From Bacteroidales bacterium UBA5349 (GTDB lineage: Bacteria > Bacteroidota > Bacteroidia > Bacteroidales > Tenuifilaceae), in assembly GCA_002410065.1 (NCBI GenBank), contig DHQB01000009.1, forward strand, positions 124,001-188,000: a stretch of DNA of 64,000 nucleotides, in the 5' to 3' direction. Shown in pieces: positions 43,746 through 52,048 of the stretch (positions within the stretch are counted from its first letter, which is position 1; every line of letters begins with the position of its first letter). The position numbers and the translations under genes were made by a program. Below the pieces are notes generated by a model. That model was not told the origin of the DNA. It saw only the letters and a program-made list of their open reading frames with translations, and did no database searches.

Positions 43746-46278
43746 TTTTGCTGGATATCCTGAATAGCATATCAGCCGATTGTAGCAACTTTTGACTTAG
43801 GCTAGGCGATAAATCCTTTTTACTCTCAATCCATTGGTTTACAATGTTGCAGGCATCTTCTGATGAGTGCCCCCATAGCGTGGCGTCAAGCCACGATTTT
43901 GGGAAAAAGATATCGCCAGTACGCTGAATTTCGGGCAATAGGTTTAATGATGCCTCAATAAATCGGATGCTAAAATCTGAGCGCAAAGGATGATGAAGCC
44001 AGTATAGCGCCTCAGTTATCCAAGGCTCGGGTTTGCGATTGGTGGCTGTTTTTAAACTCTCAAAGAATGCAATGCGCTCGCTTGGATTTGGCGAAACTGC
44101 CCTTAGCGTAAATTCAAATTGGGCCACCCTATCCGGATTATTAATTCGCTCAATCTCACCCAAAGCAATGGTATGAAACAACTCTGGTTTCCGAATCATT
44201 AGCTCATAGGCCAAGTTTGTTCGCTCTTTTTCCGATAGGTTTATCCCTAGCACACTTTGGTTTGTCCAACCAGAATATAAGCGTGAAAACGTTTCGTTGG
44301 TGTTAAAAACAGAGGTTAAACAGGATAGTACCGGTTTTTTTTGCTCAACGGTTATTGAACTTTGAAGCATCTGCCAAAGCGTGTTTTCAATTTCTTTAGA
44401 CAATTGTTCACGGATTTGCTCATCGGAAAATCTCCAGAAAACGGTGTTTATTTGCCCAAGCAAATAGGTAACAAGTTGGGGCTCTTTTTCTTTGGCAACT
44501 TGCTCAGTCATTAGTTTAATATAATCTGTGGCAGCAATTTTTCCGTCGAGTAATAACTCGTAAAGCGTAACATAAAACGATGCCCTTCCTGTGGGGCTTA
44601 TAATTCCGTTAATCTGTTTTCTGATGCTTTCGGTTGTTAAATCATTAGGCACAAAGCAACCGTAGGCCATTCCGCTTGAGTTTACCAGTAATTCATCCTC
44701 TTTACCTAGGTTATCAATAGTAATTGAAAGTGGAAGTTTATCAATCCAAATTGATTTACTGCCCGTTTTTGCCTCCAATATTTCTACCCACATGGGCGGA
44801 GTATGAGGAGTATGAATGGAATCGAGAGGAATGAGGTTTATTTGTTTCTCGTTTATATTGATTTTGTAACCTATCATGGGTCGCCCAGTTTCCTTTGTCC
44901 ATATTTGCGACCACTCTACTAAATCATTGTCAGTGTGCTTATTGAGTATTGTAACTAATTCGTCCCACGTTGCATTTCCCATTGAGAAGGTGTTTAGGTA
45001 TTCCCTAACTCCCTCTTTAAAAGCATCTTTCCCCATTATCTGCTCAAGTTGGCGCATCATAATTGGTGCTTTATGATAAATAATATCGCCATACAGAGTG
45101 CCGGCATTTAGCATATTATCAAGCGGTTGCACAATGGGGTTTGCGCCCTTTGTTCTATCAACCGAATAGGAGCGGGGAAAATGTGAGAGCACAAAACTTA
45201 AGTCATGGTTTATATCGGGATATTGTGGATTTACAATTAAATCGGCCATAAAACCGGCAAAAACCTCTTTAAGCCACACATCATTAAACCATTTCATGGT
45301 AACCAAATTACCAAACCATTGGTGCGATACCTCGTGAGCAATAAGGTTGGCTTGTTGTAGTTTTTGGGTAGGTGAGGGGTCACTATCCAGCAGCAACCTG
45401 CTGTCGCGGTAGTATATTGCACTCGGATGCTCCATTCCGCTATACTGAAAACCAGGGATAAGGATAAAATCGAGTTTGTTAAATGGATATTCAATTCCTG
45501 TGTACTCTTCGAGCCAAGCAAGCGATTGAGCATGTAGGTTGAAGAGTATGGGCAGGTTTCTGTTTAACTTTTCAGTATCAGTTTCGCGATGGTAAAGCGA
45601 GAAGGTTTTGCCCAGTACAGTTTTGGTCTCTACTCTAAAATCGCCCGTTGCAAAGGCAAATAGATAGGTGCTTATGGGCTTGGTTTTCGTAAAGTATATG
45701 CTCTTTATATTGTTGTTGATATATTGAATAGAGTCGGTTTTGCCATTTGAAAGAGCCGTCCATTTTGCGGGGATATTTAACAATAGTTTGAATTGGGCCT
45801 TTAAATCGGGCTGGTCGAAGCACGGGAAAACGGTAGATGCCCTGTCGGGAACAAATAATGTATATAAAAATTCTGAACTTCGATTTAGCGAGCCGTTTGC
45901 AGAGGTAAACCCAATGGTAATTGAGTTATCCCCAATTTTTAAATACCTTTTAGGGATTACAATATGGCCATTCTCAAAATCAAAATGTATTGTTTTTCCA
46001 TTTTTCCATACGCCCAAAATAGCATCTTCAGAATTGTTTCTAAAATCGAGTACAACATCATTTTTCGATTCAAGGTAGAAGAGAATATCTACAGTTCCAG
46101 TTATGTTTTGCTCAATATTAGCCGGAATATTAAAGGTAAGGTTGTAGGCAATTCCGCTTATTTGCTTACCTCGTTCTTGGGCAAGTTCAATTGAAACACC
46201 CTCATGGGTTGATGTTTTGTTGCATGAGAATAATGCTATTGAAAATAGCAAGAAAAATATGGGTGATATCCTTTGCAT
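43729..46278 (-). CDS. M1-family aminopeptidase lipoprotein
   Basis: The protein (849 aa from the ATG at 46278) has a lipobox IALFSC (Cys19). The M1 zinc site HEVSH spans 315-319, with Glu338 as third ligand 18 residues later (HEXXH-18-E) and a GMEHPSAIYY exopeptidase motif at 281-290. This is a full-length gluzincin with a C-terminal helical part. It removes N-terminal residues from peptides in the periplasm or at the surface. A longer frame starting 75 bases upstream overlaps the neighbouring gene and would bury the signal peptide, so it was rejected. It is probably last in the pyk operon. Confidence 0.93.
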   Translation of the reverse strand: MQRISPIFFLLFSIALFSCNKTSTHEGVSIELAQERGKQISGIAYNLTFNIPANIEQNITGTVDILFYLESKNDVVLDFRNNSEDAILGVWKNGKTIHFDFENGHIVIPKRYLKIGDNSITIGFTSANGSLNRSSEFLYTLFVPDRASTVFPCFDQPDLKAQFKLLLNIPAKWTALSNGKTDSIQYINNNIKSIYFTKTKPISTYLFAFATGDFRVETKTVLGKTFSLYHRETDTEKLNRNLPILFNLHAQSLAWLEEYTGIEYPFNKLDFILIPGFQYSGMEHPSAIYYRDSRLLLDSDPSPTQKLQQANLIAHEVSHQWFGNLVTMKWFNDVWLKEVFAGFMADLIVNPQYPDINHDLSFVLSHFPRSYSVDRTKGANPIVQPLDNMLNAGTLYGDIIYHKAPIMMRQLEQIMGKDAFKEGVREYLNTFSMGNATWDELVTILNKHTDNDLVEWSQIWTKETGRPMIGYKININEKQINLIPLDSIHTPHTPPMWVEILEAKTGSKSIWIDKLPLSITIDNLGKEDELLVNSSGMAYGCFVPNDLTTESIRKQINGIISPTGRASFYVTLYELLLDGKIAATDYIKLMTEQVAKEKEPQLVTYLLGQINTVFWRFSDEQIREQLSKEIENTLWQMLQSSITVEQKKPVLSCLTSVFNTNETFSRLYSGWTNQSVLGINLSEKERTNLAYELMIRKPELFHTIALGEIERINNPDRVAQFEFTLRAVSPNPSERIAFFESLKTATNRKPEPWITEALYWLHHPLRSDFSIRFIEASLNLLPEIQRTGDIFFPKSWLDATLWGHSSEDACNIVNQWIESKKDLSPSLSQKLLQSADMLFRISSKKKSGL

Positions 46279-46343
46279 ATGCTTGATTTTAAGTTGACAA
46301 GTTAGCAAAAAATCGGGTTGGTAATTTATTAAACGTCTAATTG

Positions 46344-47546
46344 TTACTTGCAATACTTATATGAATATTCCTGTGCTATAAAGTTCCCTTTCTTTATGGC
46401 TGATTGCCAATCGCTACAGGCCTCCTTATTTTTACCCATGTTTACATTGCAAATTCCTCTGGTAAGATATGCTTCGGCATTTTCTGGGTTTAGCTGTATG
46501 CATTTATTTAGATCGATAATGGCAATGTCCCACTTTTTTGTTTCCATGTAAATTTTTGCCCTTAAAAGATAGTACTCATAGTTTGCAGGGTTAACCTTAA
46601 TAAGTTTGCCAAGTTGTAAAAGTGCATCAATCGATTTTCCTGCCGCAATAGAATAGTCAGCTAGCATTTTAATTGCCTCAATGCTGTTGGGATAAAAGGT
46701 GAGGTAGTACTTAATATCATCAATGGCTTTTGGATACTCTTGTCCATTGGCGAATGCCATTGCACGCAATTGATAGTACCTTGGTTCGCCACCCGATAGT
46801 TCAATTGCTTTTGTGAGTAGTTCAAGAGATTTTTTATACTTCCTGAGTTGCATTAACGCTTTAGTCCTTAGGTAGATATATTCATAATCTCGTTTTTTAC
46901 CCTTAATTGCTTGTTTAAAGTCGTCATCTGCAGCCTTGTAACTATTAAGGGCAAGGTATATTTCACCTCTTAGGGCATAGAGTTGATGCCGTGAACGCTT
47001 TCCCTGCATCCGCTCGTTAAGCAGTTCAAGGGCAATATCGGTATCACCATTCTGTTTATAGTATTCAACTTCTGCCAAAAACCGTTCGTAGTTCGTGTAC
47101 CAATCTTTTAGCCAAAACATTTTCCATTGCTCTGTATTATTAATACTGTTAAAAGAGGTGTCGAGCAGAATGGTTGCTTCGTGCATTTTGTTTGCCGAAG
47201 ATAGATGTTGCTCAAGGATCTCTAGGGTTTTATCTGTATCTTTTTGTATTGCGTAGGCTTTAGCTAACCAAAATAAGGCAACTCCCTTGCGGTAACTTTC
47301 TGCCGTATAAAAGCATTCTATTGCTTTATCGTAACTATTTAATCTGAAATAAATTTCTCCTTTTTTTAGCCAAACCATTGGGTTTCTTTGTATTGATAAA
47401 GTAGATGAATCAATATAGGCTAAAGCATTGCTAAGGTTACCATTGTCGATGGCGGCTTGGGCTCGGTAGTAATGCTCATTAAAGCGCTGAGCATTTGCAC
47501 CAAAAAAACAGAATAGGGCAATAAATAGTAATAGGTGTTTATGCAT
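46344..47546 (-). CDS. Exported TPR protein
   Basis: The 400-residue protein has a signal peptide (about 1-19, ending FFGANA) and then a TPR array from end to end. It includes PMVWLKKGEIYFRLNSYDKA, HQLYALRGEIYLALNSYKAA and AEAYLTRGICNVNMGKNKEA; the last, with a following Cys, is the common Bacteroidota form ending EACSDWQSAIKKG. It probably holds together envelope proteins. It begins 39 bases after the pyk stop. No specific partner can be named. Confidence 0.85.
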   Translation of the reverse strand: MHKHLLLFIALFCFFGANAQRFNEHYYRAQAAIDNGNLSNALAYIDSSTLSIQRNPMVWLKKGEIYFRLNSYDKAIECFYTAESYRKGVALFWLAKAYAIQKDTDKTLEILEQHLSSANKMHEATILLDTSFNSINNTEQWKMFWLKDWYTNYERFLAEVEYYKQNGDTDIALELLNERMQGKRSRHQLYALRGEIYLALNSYKAADDDFKQAIKGKKRDYEYIYLRTKALMQLRKYKKSLELLTKAIELSGGEPRYYQLRAMAFANGQEYPKAIDDIKYYLTFYPNSIEAIKMLADYSIAAGKSIDALLQLGKLIKVNPANYEYYLLRAKIYMETKKWDIAIIDLNKCIQLNPENAEAYLTRGICNVNMGKNKEACSDWQSAIKKGNFIAQEYSYKYCK

Positions 47547-47585
47547 TTACTTAATCATTCAGATGAGTATAATGCGACTAGTTGA

Positions 47586-49016
47586 TTAGTAGTGTTTTTT
47601 TAGAAGATTTTTCACCTCACTAATCTCAAGAAACGAAGAACCATTTGTTGGACCAAAACTTCCGCCAATAACAAGTACCATATCATCAGGTTTAATTGTA
47701 TCAGCAGCACTTAGTCCATCGGTAAGTCTTCGAATGGCATTGCTCAAAAAGCTATCGCGGCTATCGGTAAGTTCCATGTAGCTTGCCATAATTCCGTACG
47801 ATAAGGCTAGCTGACGCATAATAGTTTCGTTGTAGCACATTGCGTAAACGGGTACTTTACCTCTAAATGCGGATAGGTATCGTCCCGTTCTACCAGTCAT
47901 TGTATCAATAACAATTGCCTTTATGGGTAAGGTGTTGCATGCCCTAACTGCGCTTCGAGCAAGCGTTGCTGTAATTTTATTGTGAATGCGGGTAAGGGTG
48001 ATATTGGGGTCGGTATCAAGCTCTTTTTCAACTTCATACGCAACGCGGGTCATGGTTTTTACCGAATCAATAGGGTACTGACCATAAGCGGTTTCGCCGC
48101 TAAGCATTATAGCATCGGCGCGTTGGTATATGGCGCTGGCAATATCGTTTATTTCTGCACGGGTAGGCCTTGGATGCTCAATCATTGTGTGCAGCATTTG
48201 TGTTGCTATAATAACTGGTTTTTTGCTCTCAATGCATTTATTTATAAGGTAACGCTGGATATTTGGAATCTTCTCTGCTGCAATTTCAATTCCTAAATCG
48301 CCTCGGGCAACCATAATACCATAGGTGTGATCGAGTATTTCCTCAATATTATCAACTCCTTGCTGGTTTTCAATCTTTGCGATAATCTTTATTTTGCTGT
48401 TATGCTTATCAATTATATTTTTTATATCCAGCACATCCTGTTTTGTGCGTACAAATGAGTGTGCTATAAAATCCACATCGTTTTTAATGGCAAACTCAAT
48501 AAAATCGATATCCTTAGCGGTAAGTGAGGGTAAATTGATTTTTGCATTGGGGATGTTTACACTTTTTCTGAACTTAATAATGCCACAATTGGTTGCCTGG
48601 CAATCAAGGTGTTCTTTCTCAACCGACACCACCCTAAGCTCAATTTCGCCATCATCTATAAGTAGATAGTCCCCTTTTGATATCTCTTTGGTTATGCTGG
48701 GGTACGAAACGTATAGTAAGCCATTTCCTGTTTGCCCGTTAGGATTTCCGAAAACCTTTACCATATCACCTGTGCATACTGTTAACTCCTCACCAAAAGC
48801 CGAGGTTCTAATCTCGGGACCTTTTGTGTCAACAAGTATGGCTATTCTGCTGGAAACGCTCCTCACGTTCTCTATAACCTTTTTTGCTTGCTCTATGCTT
48901 TGGTGGGCAGTATTAAGCCTAATTACATTCATCCCTGCTTCAAATAGTTCACGGATAAACTCCACGTCGCATTTCTTGTCTGATATGGTAGCTACTATCT
49001 TGGTTTTCTTAAGCAT
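47586..49016 (-). CDS. pyk: Pyruvate kinase
   Basis: The enzyme (476 aa) converts phosphoenolpyruvate and ADP to pyruvate and ATP. Motifs include the opening KIVATISDKKCDVEFIRELF, LVDTKGPEIRT, KIENQQGVDNIEEILD, GIMVARGDLGIEI and TQMLHTMIEHPRPTRAEIND, with the usual C-terminal regulatory domain. The TKGPEIRT loop and the Lys of KIENQQG are conserved, so it should be active. It starts a minus-strand group with the TPR protein and the aminopeptidase, from a consensus promoter at 49048-49078. Confidence 0.96.
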   Translation of the reverse strand: MLKKTKIVATISDKKCDVEFIRELFEAGMNVIRLNTAHQSIEQAKKVIENVRSVSSRIAILVDTKGPEIRTSAFGEELTVCTGDMVKVFGNPNGQTGNGLLYVSYPSITKEISKGDYLLIDDGEIELRVVSVEKEHLDCQATNCGIIKFRKSVNIPNAKINLPSLTAKDIDFIEFAIKNDVDFIAHSFVRTKQDVLDIKNIIDKHNSKIKIIAKIENQQGVDNIEEILDHTYGIMVARGDLGIEIAAEKIPNIQRYLINKCIESKKPVIIATQMLHTMIEHPRPTRAEINDIASAIYQRADAIMLSGETAYGQYPIDSVKTMTRVAYEVEKELDTDPNITLTRIHNKITATLARSAVRACNTLPIKAIVIDTMTGRTGRYLSAFRGKVPVYAMCYNETIMRQLALSYGIMASYMELTDSRDSFLSNAIRRLTDGLSAADTIKPDDMVLVIGGSFGPTNGSSFLEISEVKNLLKKHY

Positions 49017-49047
49017 ATGGGTTAAATTAATTTGGTGAAAGTTAGAA

Positions 49048-49078
49048 CAAAGATAGCTGAAATGGTAATGTGTACAAG
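49048..49078 (-). promoter_or_regulatory. Promoter of pyk
   Basis: On the minus strand CTTG (49075-49078) is followed after 19 bases by TATCTTTG (49048-49055), a perfect -7 element, 31 bases before the pyk start. Confidence 0.6.
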
Positions 49079-49167
49079 GATGAATATTTCGTTAATGTTA
49101 ATATTTAGCAAATTAATTAACTAGGCTAAATCCATTATTATTGCATCTTCAAATCGGGTTTTATCTG

Positions 49168-49195
49168 TTTGCTAATTGGCAAATAGTTACATTTG
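49168..49195 (+). promoter_or_regulatory. Promoter of xerD
   Basis: TTTG at 49168-49171 and TACATTTG at 49188-49195 are separated by 16 bases. The -7 element lies inside the longest xerD frame, which shows that translation starts at the downstream ATG (49218). Confidence 0.6.
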
Positions 49196-49217
49196 CCCGC
49201 AAAGAAATGTTGAAGCA

Positions 49218-50123
49218 ATGGGCTGGGAACATGCAATAAACGACTATATAAGGTTTTTAAGGCTCGAAAAATCGCTTGCAGAGAATTCGGTAAGTGCTTA
49301 TGTGCGTGATGTTAAGGTTTTAAGGAGTTTTGCTGAGGATAATTTAGGCAAAGAGCCTGAATCGCTTAATGCCGATGATATGTCACTTTTTCTGGAGTTT
49401 ATACAGGAAAAGAATTATGGTCATCGTTCGCAAGCTCGAATACTATCAGGTGTAAAGGGATTTTACAAATATTTGATGGTAGAAGAGGTTATTGATGTGG
49501 ATCCGACAGAACTTATTGAAGGACCTAAGATGACCCGAAAACTTCCCGAGTTTCTTAGCATTACAGAGATAGATTTGATAATTGCAAGCTTTGACCTAAG
49601 TAAACCCGAAGGGCAGCGCAACCGCGCAATTATCGAAACCTTGTATAGTTGCGGGTTGCGGGTTTCGGAGTTGGTAAACCTTAGGATTACCGATCTTTTC
49701 TTTAACGATGAGCTAATCAAAGTTCTGGGAAAAGGGGATAAGGAGCGTTTAGTTCCCATTGGCAAAAAGGCAATAAAGGAGATAAATCTTTACTTCCACA
49801 GCAGGAATGGGCTTAAAAAAATCCACAAAAAATCGGAGAATATCCTGTTTCTCAATAGGAATGGGGGTAAACTTACTCGCGAAATGATTTTTACAATTGT
49901 AAAAAGGGCGGCACAAGCGGCAGGCATAAAAAAAACAATTAGCCCTCATACTTTAAGGCATTCATTTGCAACTCATTTGGTTGAAGGGGGTGCCGATATT
50001 AGGGTAGTACAGGAAATGCTTGGACATGAATCGATTCTTACCACCGAAATTTATACACATCTCGATAGACAATACCTAAAGGATACAATTCTGATGTATC
50101 ATCCTAGGAAAGGGAAGGGTTAG
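49218..50123 (+). CDS. xerD: Site-specific tyrosine recombinase XerD
   Basis: The 301-residue protein resolves chromosome dimers at dif with its partner XerC at cell division. The N-terminal SAM-like domain (LRLEKSLAENSVSAYVRDV) is followed by the catalytic set: Arg in YSCGLRVSELVNL, HTLRHSFATHLVEGGADI, LGHESILTTEIY and the nucleophile Tyr in TEIYTHL. Length is typical. The start is ATG 49218; a TTG start 42 bases upstream would fall across the promoter. No dif site was recognised in the window. It converges with the radical SAM gene, with 8 bases between the stops. Confidence 0.95.
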   Translation: MGWEHAINDYIRFLRLEKSLAENSVSAYVRDVKVLRSFAEDNLGKEPESLNADDMSLFLEFIQEKNYGHRSQARILSGVKGFYKYLMVEEVIDVDPTELIEGPKMTRKLPEFLSITEIDLIIASFDLSKPEGQRNRAIIETLYSCGLRVSELVNLRITDLFFNDELIKVLGKGDKERLVPIGKKAIKEINLYFHSRNGLKKIHKKSENILFLNRNGGKLTREMIFTIVKRAAQAAGIKKTISPHTLRHSFATHLVEGGADIRVVQEMLGHESILTTEIYTHLDRQYLKDTILMYHPRKGKG

Positions 50124-50131
50124 ACGATTTT

Positions 50132-51073
50132 TTAGGCAGTAAAAAACTTTCCTTGCCATGTGTCCCTATCTTCAAGCAGTTTTTCAAACATTATTAAAAC
50201 CTGATCTGCACGTAGTTTGCCCCAGTTAGGGGCAATTAGGAATTGGGGAGGTACTTCACTTGTAAAACGTTCAACCACGATTCTTGGATTGAGGCGTTCG
50301 ATAATCTTTGCCATGAGGTCAAGGTACTCATCTAAGGTAAAAAGGTTGAAAGTTTCAGGATTACCGGCATAATCCTTTGCCATAGCCGTGTTTTTCACAA
50401 CCTGCAGCTGATGAAACTTAATGGTTGTTATAGGCAGTTTATTAATCTCTTTAGTTTGCTCAATTAACTCAGCTTTTGATTCTCCTGGAAGGCCTAGGAT
50501 AAAATGAGCACTTACATCCAATCCACGTTTTGCTGTTTCTTCAATTGCCCAAACTGATTTTTCGTAGGTGTGCCCTCGGTTAATCCGTTCAAGAGTTTTG
50601 TTTTGGAACGACTCAACACCGTACTCAATCGATACATAATACTTTCTACTTAGCTCTGCTAGGTAGTCAAGTTTTTCGCTATCAACGCAATCTGGTCTTG
50701 TACCCACAATAATTCCGGTGATTTTAGGATGCGAGAGCGCTTTACTAAATAGCAATTTAAGCTGTTCCAAACTTGCGTAAGTGTTTGAGTAGGCTTGGAA
50801 GTATGCCAAAAAGCGTTCAGCCCTTCTGTATCTAAATGCATGAAATTCTATTCCTTCGTCAAGTTGCTGGATAATCGATTTCTCAGGTTTGCAGTAGCTT
50901 GGATTAAACGAATTGTTATTGCAGTATGTACATCCCCCTATACTTATTGTTCCATCACGGTTTGGGCATGTAAATCCCGCATCAATGGTAAGTTTTTGTA
51001 CCCTGCTACCAAATTTTCTCTTTATATAGTTGGTATAGCTATTAAATCGACGGTTATCGCCCCACTCAAACAT
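50132..51073 (-). CDS. Radical SAM protein, YhcC/TIGR01212 family
   Basis: The protein (313 aa from ATG 51073) has the family opening MFEWGDNRRFNSYTNYIKRK. An iron-sulfur motif follows in TIDAGFTCPNRDG with CTYCNN, that is CPNRDGTISIGGCTYC, where three Cys bind a 4Fe-4S cluster with S-adenosylmethionine. Later come TRPDCVDSEKLDYL, YGVESFQNKTLERINRGHT and HFILGLPGESKAE. The substrate of this family is not known; it is common across bacteria. A TTG start at 51097 overlaps the -7 element at 51095-51102, so the downstream ATG is preferred. Confidence 0.9.
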   Translation of the reverse strand: MFEWGDNRRFNSYTNYIKRKFGSRVQKLTIDAGFTCPNRDGTISIGGCTYCNNNSFNPSYCKPEKSIIQQLDEGIEFHAFRYRRAERFLAYFQAYSNTYASLEQLKLLFSKALSHPKITGIIVGTRPDCVDSEKLDYLAELSRKYYVSIEYGVESFQNKTLERINRGHTYEKSVWAIEETAKRGLDVSAHFILGLPGESKAELIEQTKEINKLPITTIKFHQLQVVKNTAMAKDYAGNPETFNLFTLDEYLDLMAKIIERLNPRIVVERFTSEVPPQFLIAPNWGKLRADQVLIMFEKLLEDRDTWQGKFFTA

Positions 51074-51094
51074 TCTGCTGATTAATTTATTTGC

Positions 51095-51102
51095 CAAATG
51101 TA
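51095..51102 (-). promoter_or_regulatory. -7 element of the radical SAM gene
   Basis: The minus strand reads TACATTTG, a perfect TAnnTTTG, 21 bases before the ATG at 51073. No good -33 box is seen. Confidence 0.5.
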
Positions 51103-51224
51103 GACAACAATATTTAAGAATTTCTTTAAAAACAATCGATTAATTATTAATTCGATAGCAAATAGTTAAAATGGAAAAGCTATATTTATGATTAATTTCT
51201 ATGATGAACGAAACGCCTTAATTT

Positions 51225-51968
51225 ATGCAAAAAATCCATTTTATATTTACAAAAATCCAATCAGTTTCGAAACATTTAGTTGTATCGCTATTTTATGTTG
51301 GTTTTTTTATGGTACTCCTATCATTTTTTGGCTGCAAGAGTCATATGTTCAATAAAAACTTTGATGAGGGTATTATTGAGTATTCAATCATTTACGATGA
51401 GAACCAGTCCTTTAAGTATGATCCAATGCTCAGACCAGACAAAATGGTTGTAAAGTTTAAGGATAATAACACTGTGAATAGAATTGAAGGTTTGTCGGGG
51501 GGCTTTATGTTTGCCTTAGTTCAAAACTATCAGCAGAATATGAATTATACGTTGATCAATATTTTTGGCAAAAAACTTTTCTACAGCGAATCAATGGAGG
51601 GGAAGGCTTACCCATACGCCTATTCGGGAATGCCATCAATAACTATCAAAAAAACAGAAGATAAAGTAGAATTCATGGGTTTAAATTGCTTAAAAGCCAT
51701 TGCAACAATTAACGATAGTTTACCACAATCATTCGAAATACTTTATACTAACGAACTGGCAATTAATAATCCTAACAAAAATACCCCTTTTGAGGAGATA
51801 GATGGGGTGATGCTAAAATTTTCTGTAGTTTTAATGAAGCAGAATATGCAAATCGTTGCCAATTCAATAAAATCGATGAATATACCTAAGGATGAGTTTA
51901 TCTTGCCAAAAGATTATGAGCAAGTGGATGAACAAACGCTTAATGATATTTTTGAACTTCTGCAATAG
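51225..51968 (+). CDS. Lipoprotein of unknown function
   Basis: The 247-residue protein has a long signal with lipobox LSFFGC (Cys37). The mature part opens with FDEGIIEYSIIYDENQ and continues in beta strands (MVVKFKDNNTVNRIEG, YTLINIFGKKLFYSES, FMGLNCLKAIATIND). The strand order and the GIIEYSIIY start recall Bacteroidota GLPGLI- or DUF4412-type periplasmic proteins, but I cannot place it firmly. It stands alone, with the terminator at 52008 behind it. Confidence 0.75.
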   Translation: MQKIHFIFTKIQSVSKHLVVSLFYVGFFMVLLSFFGCKSHMFNKNFDEGIIEYSIIYDENQSFKYDPMLRPDKMVVKFKDNNTVNRIEGLSGGFMFALVQNYQQNMNYTLINIFGKKLFYSESMEGKAYPYAYSGMPSITIKKTEDKVEFMGLNCLKAIATINDSLPQSFEILYTNELAINNPNKNTPFEEIDGVMLKFSVVLMKQNMQIVANSIKSMNIPKDEFILPKDYEQVDEQTLNDIFELLQ

Positions 51969-52007
51969 AATTACTTAGGTTCGCTTCTTCGTATAATCAG
52001 AATTATT

Positions 52008-52030
52008 CCCTTACTTTGTAAGGGTTTTTT
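52008..52030 (+). terminator. Rho-independent terminator before ftsK
   Basis: CCCTTAC (52008-52014) pairs with GTAAGGG (52018-52024) around a TTT loop, followed by six T. It ends the upstream lipoprotein gene, 18 bases before the ftsK start. Confidence 0.85.
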
Positions 52031-52048
52031 AATCTATTTTTTTTATAA

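Noticed and set aside
49176..49217. Extended xerD start at TTG 49176
   Set aside because: The extension runs through the -7 promoter element; ATG 49218 gives the usual XerD length.
50872..50882. AATCGATT inside the radical SAM gene
   Set aside because: It is within conserved coding sequence, with no link to the sugar locus.
51074..51097. Extended radical SAM start at TTG 51097
   Set aside because: It overlaps a perfect -7 element, and the downstream ATG gives the usual family opening.
51133..51142. CAATCGATTA, similar to the proposed LacI operator
   Set aside because: It lies near the radical SAM gene, unrelated to sugar use, and its flanks differ. The AATCGATT core is expected about twice per window by chance.
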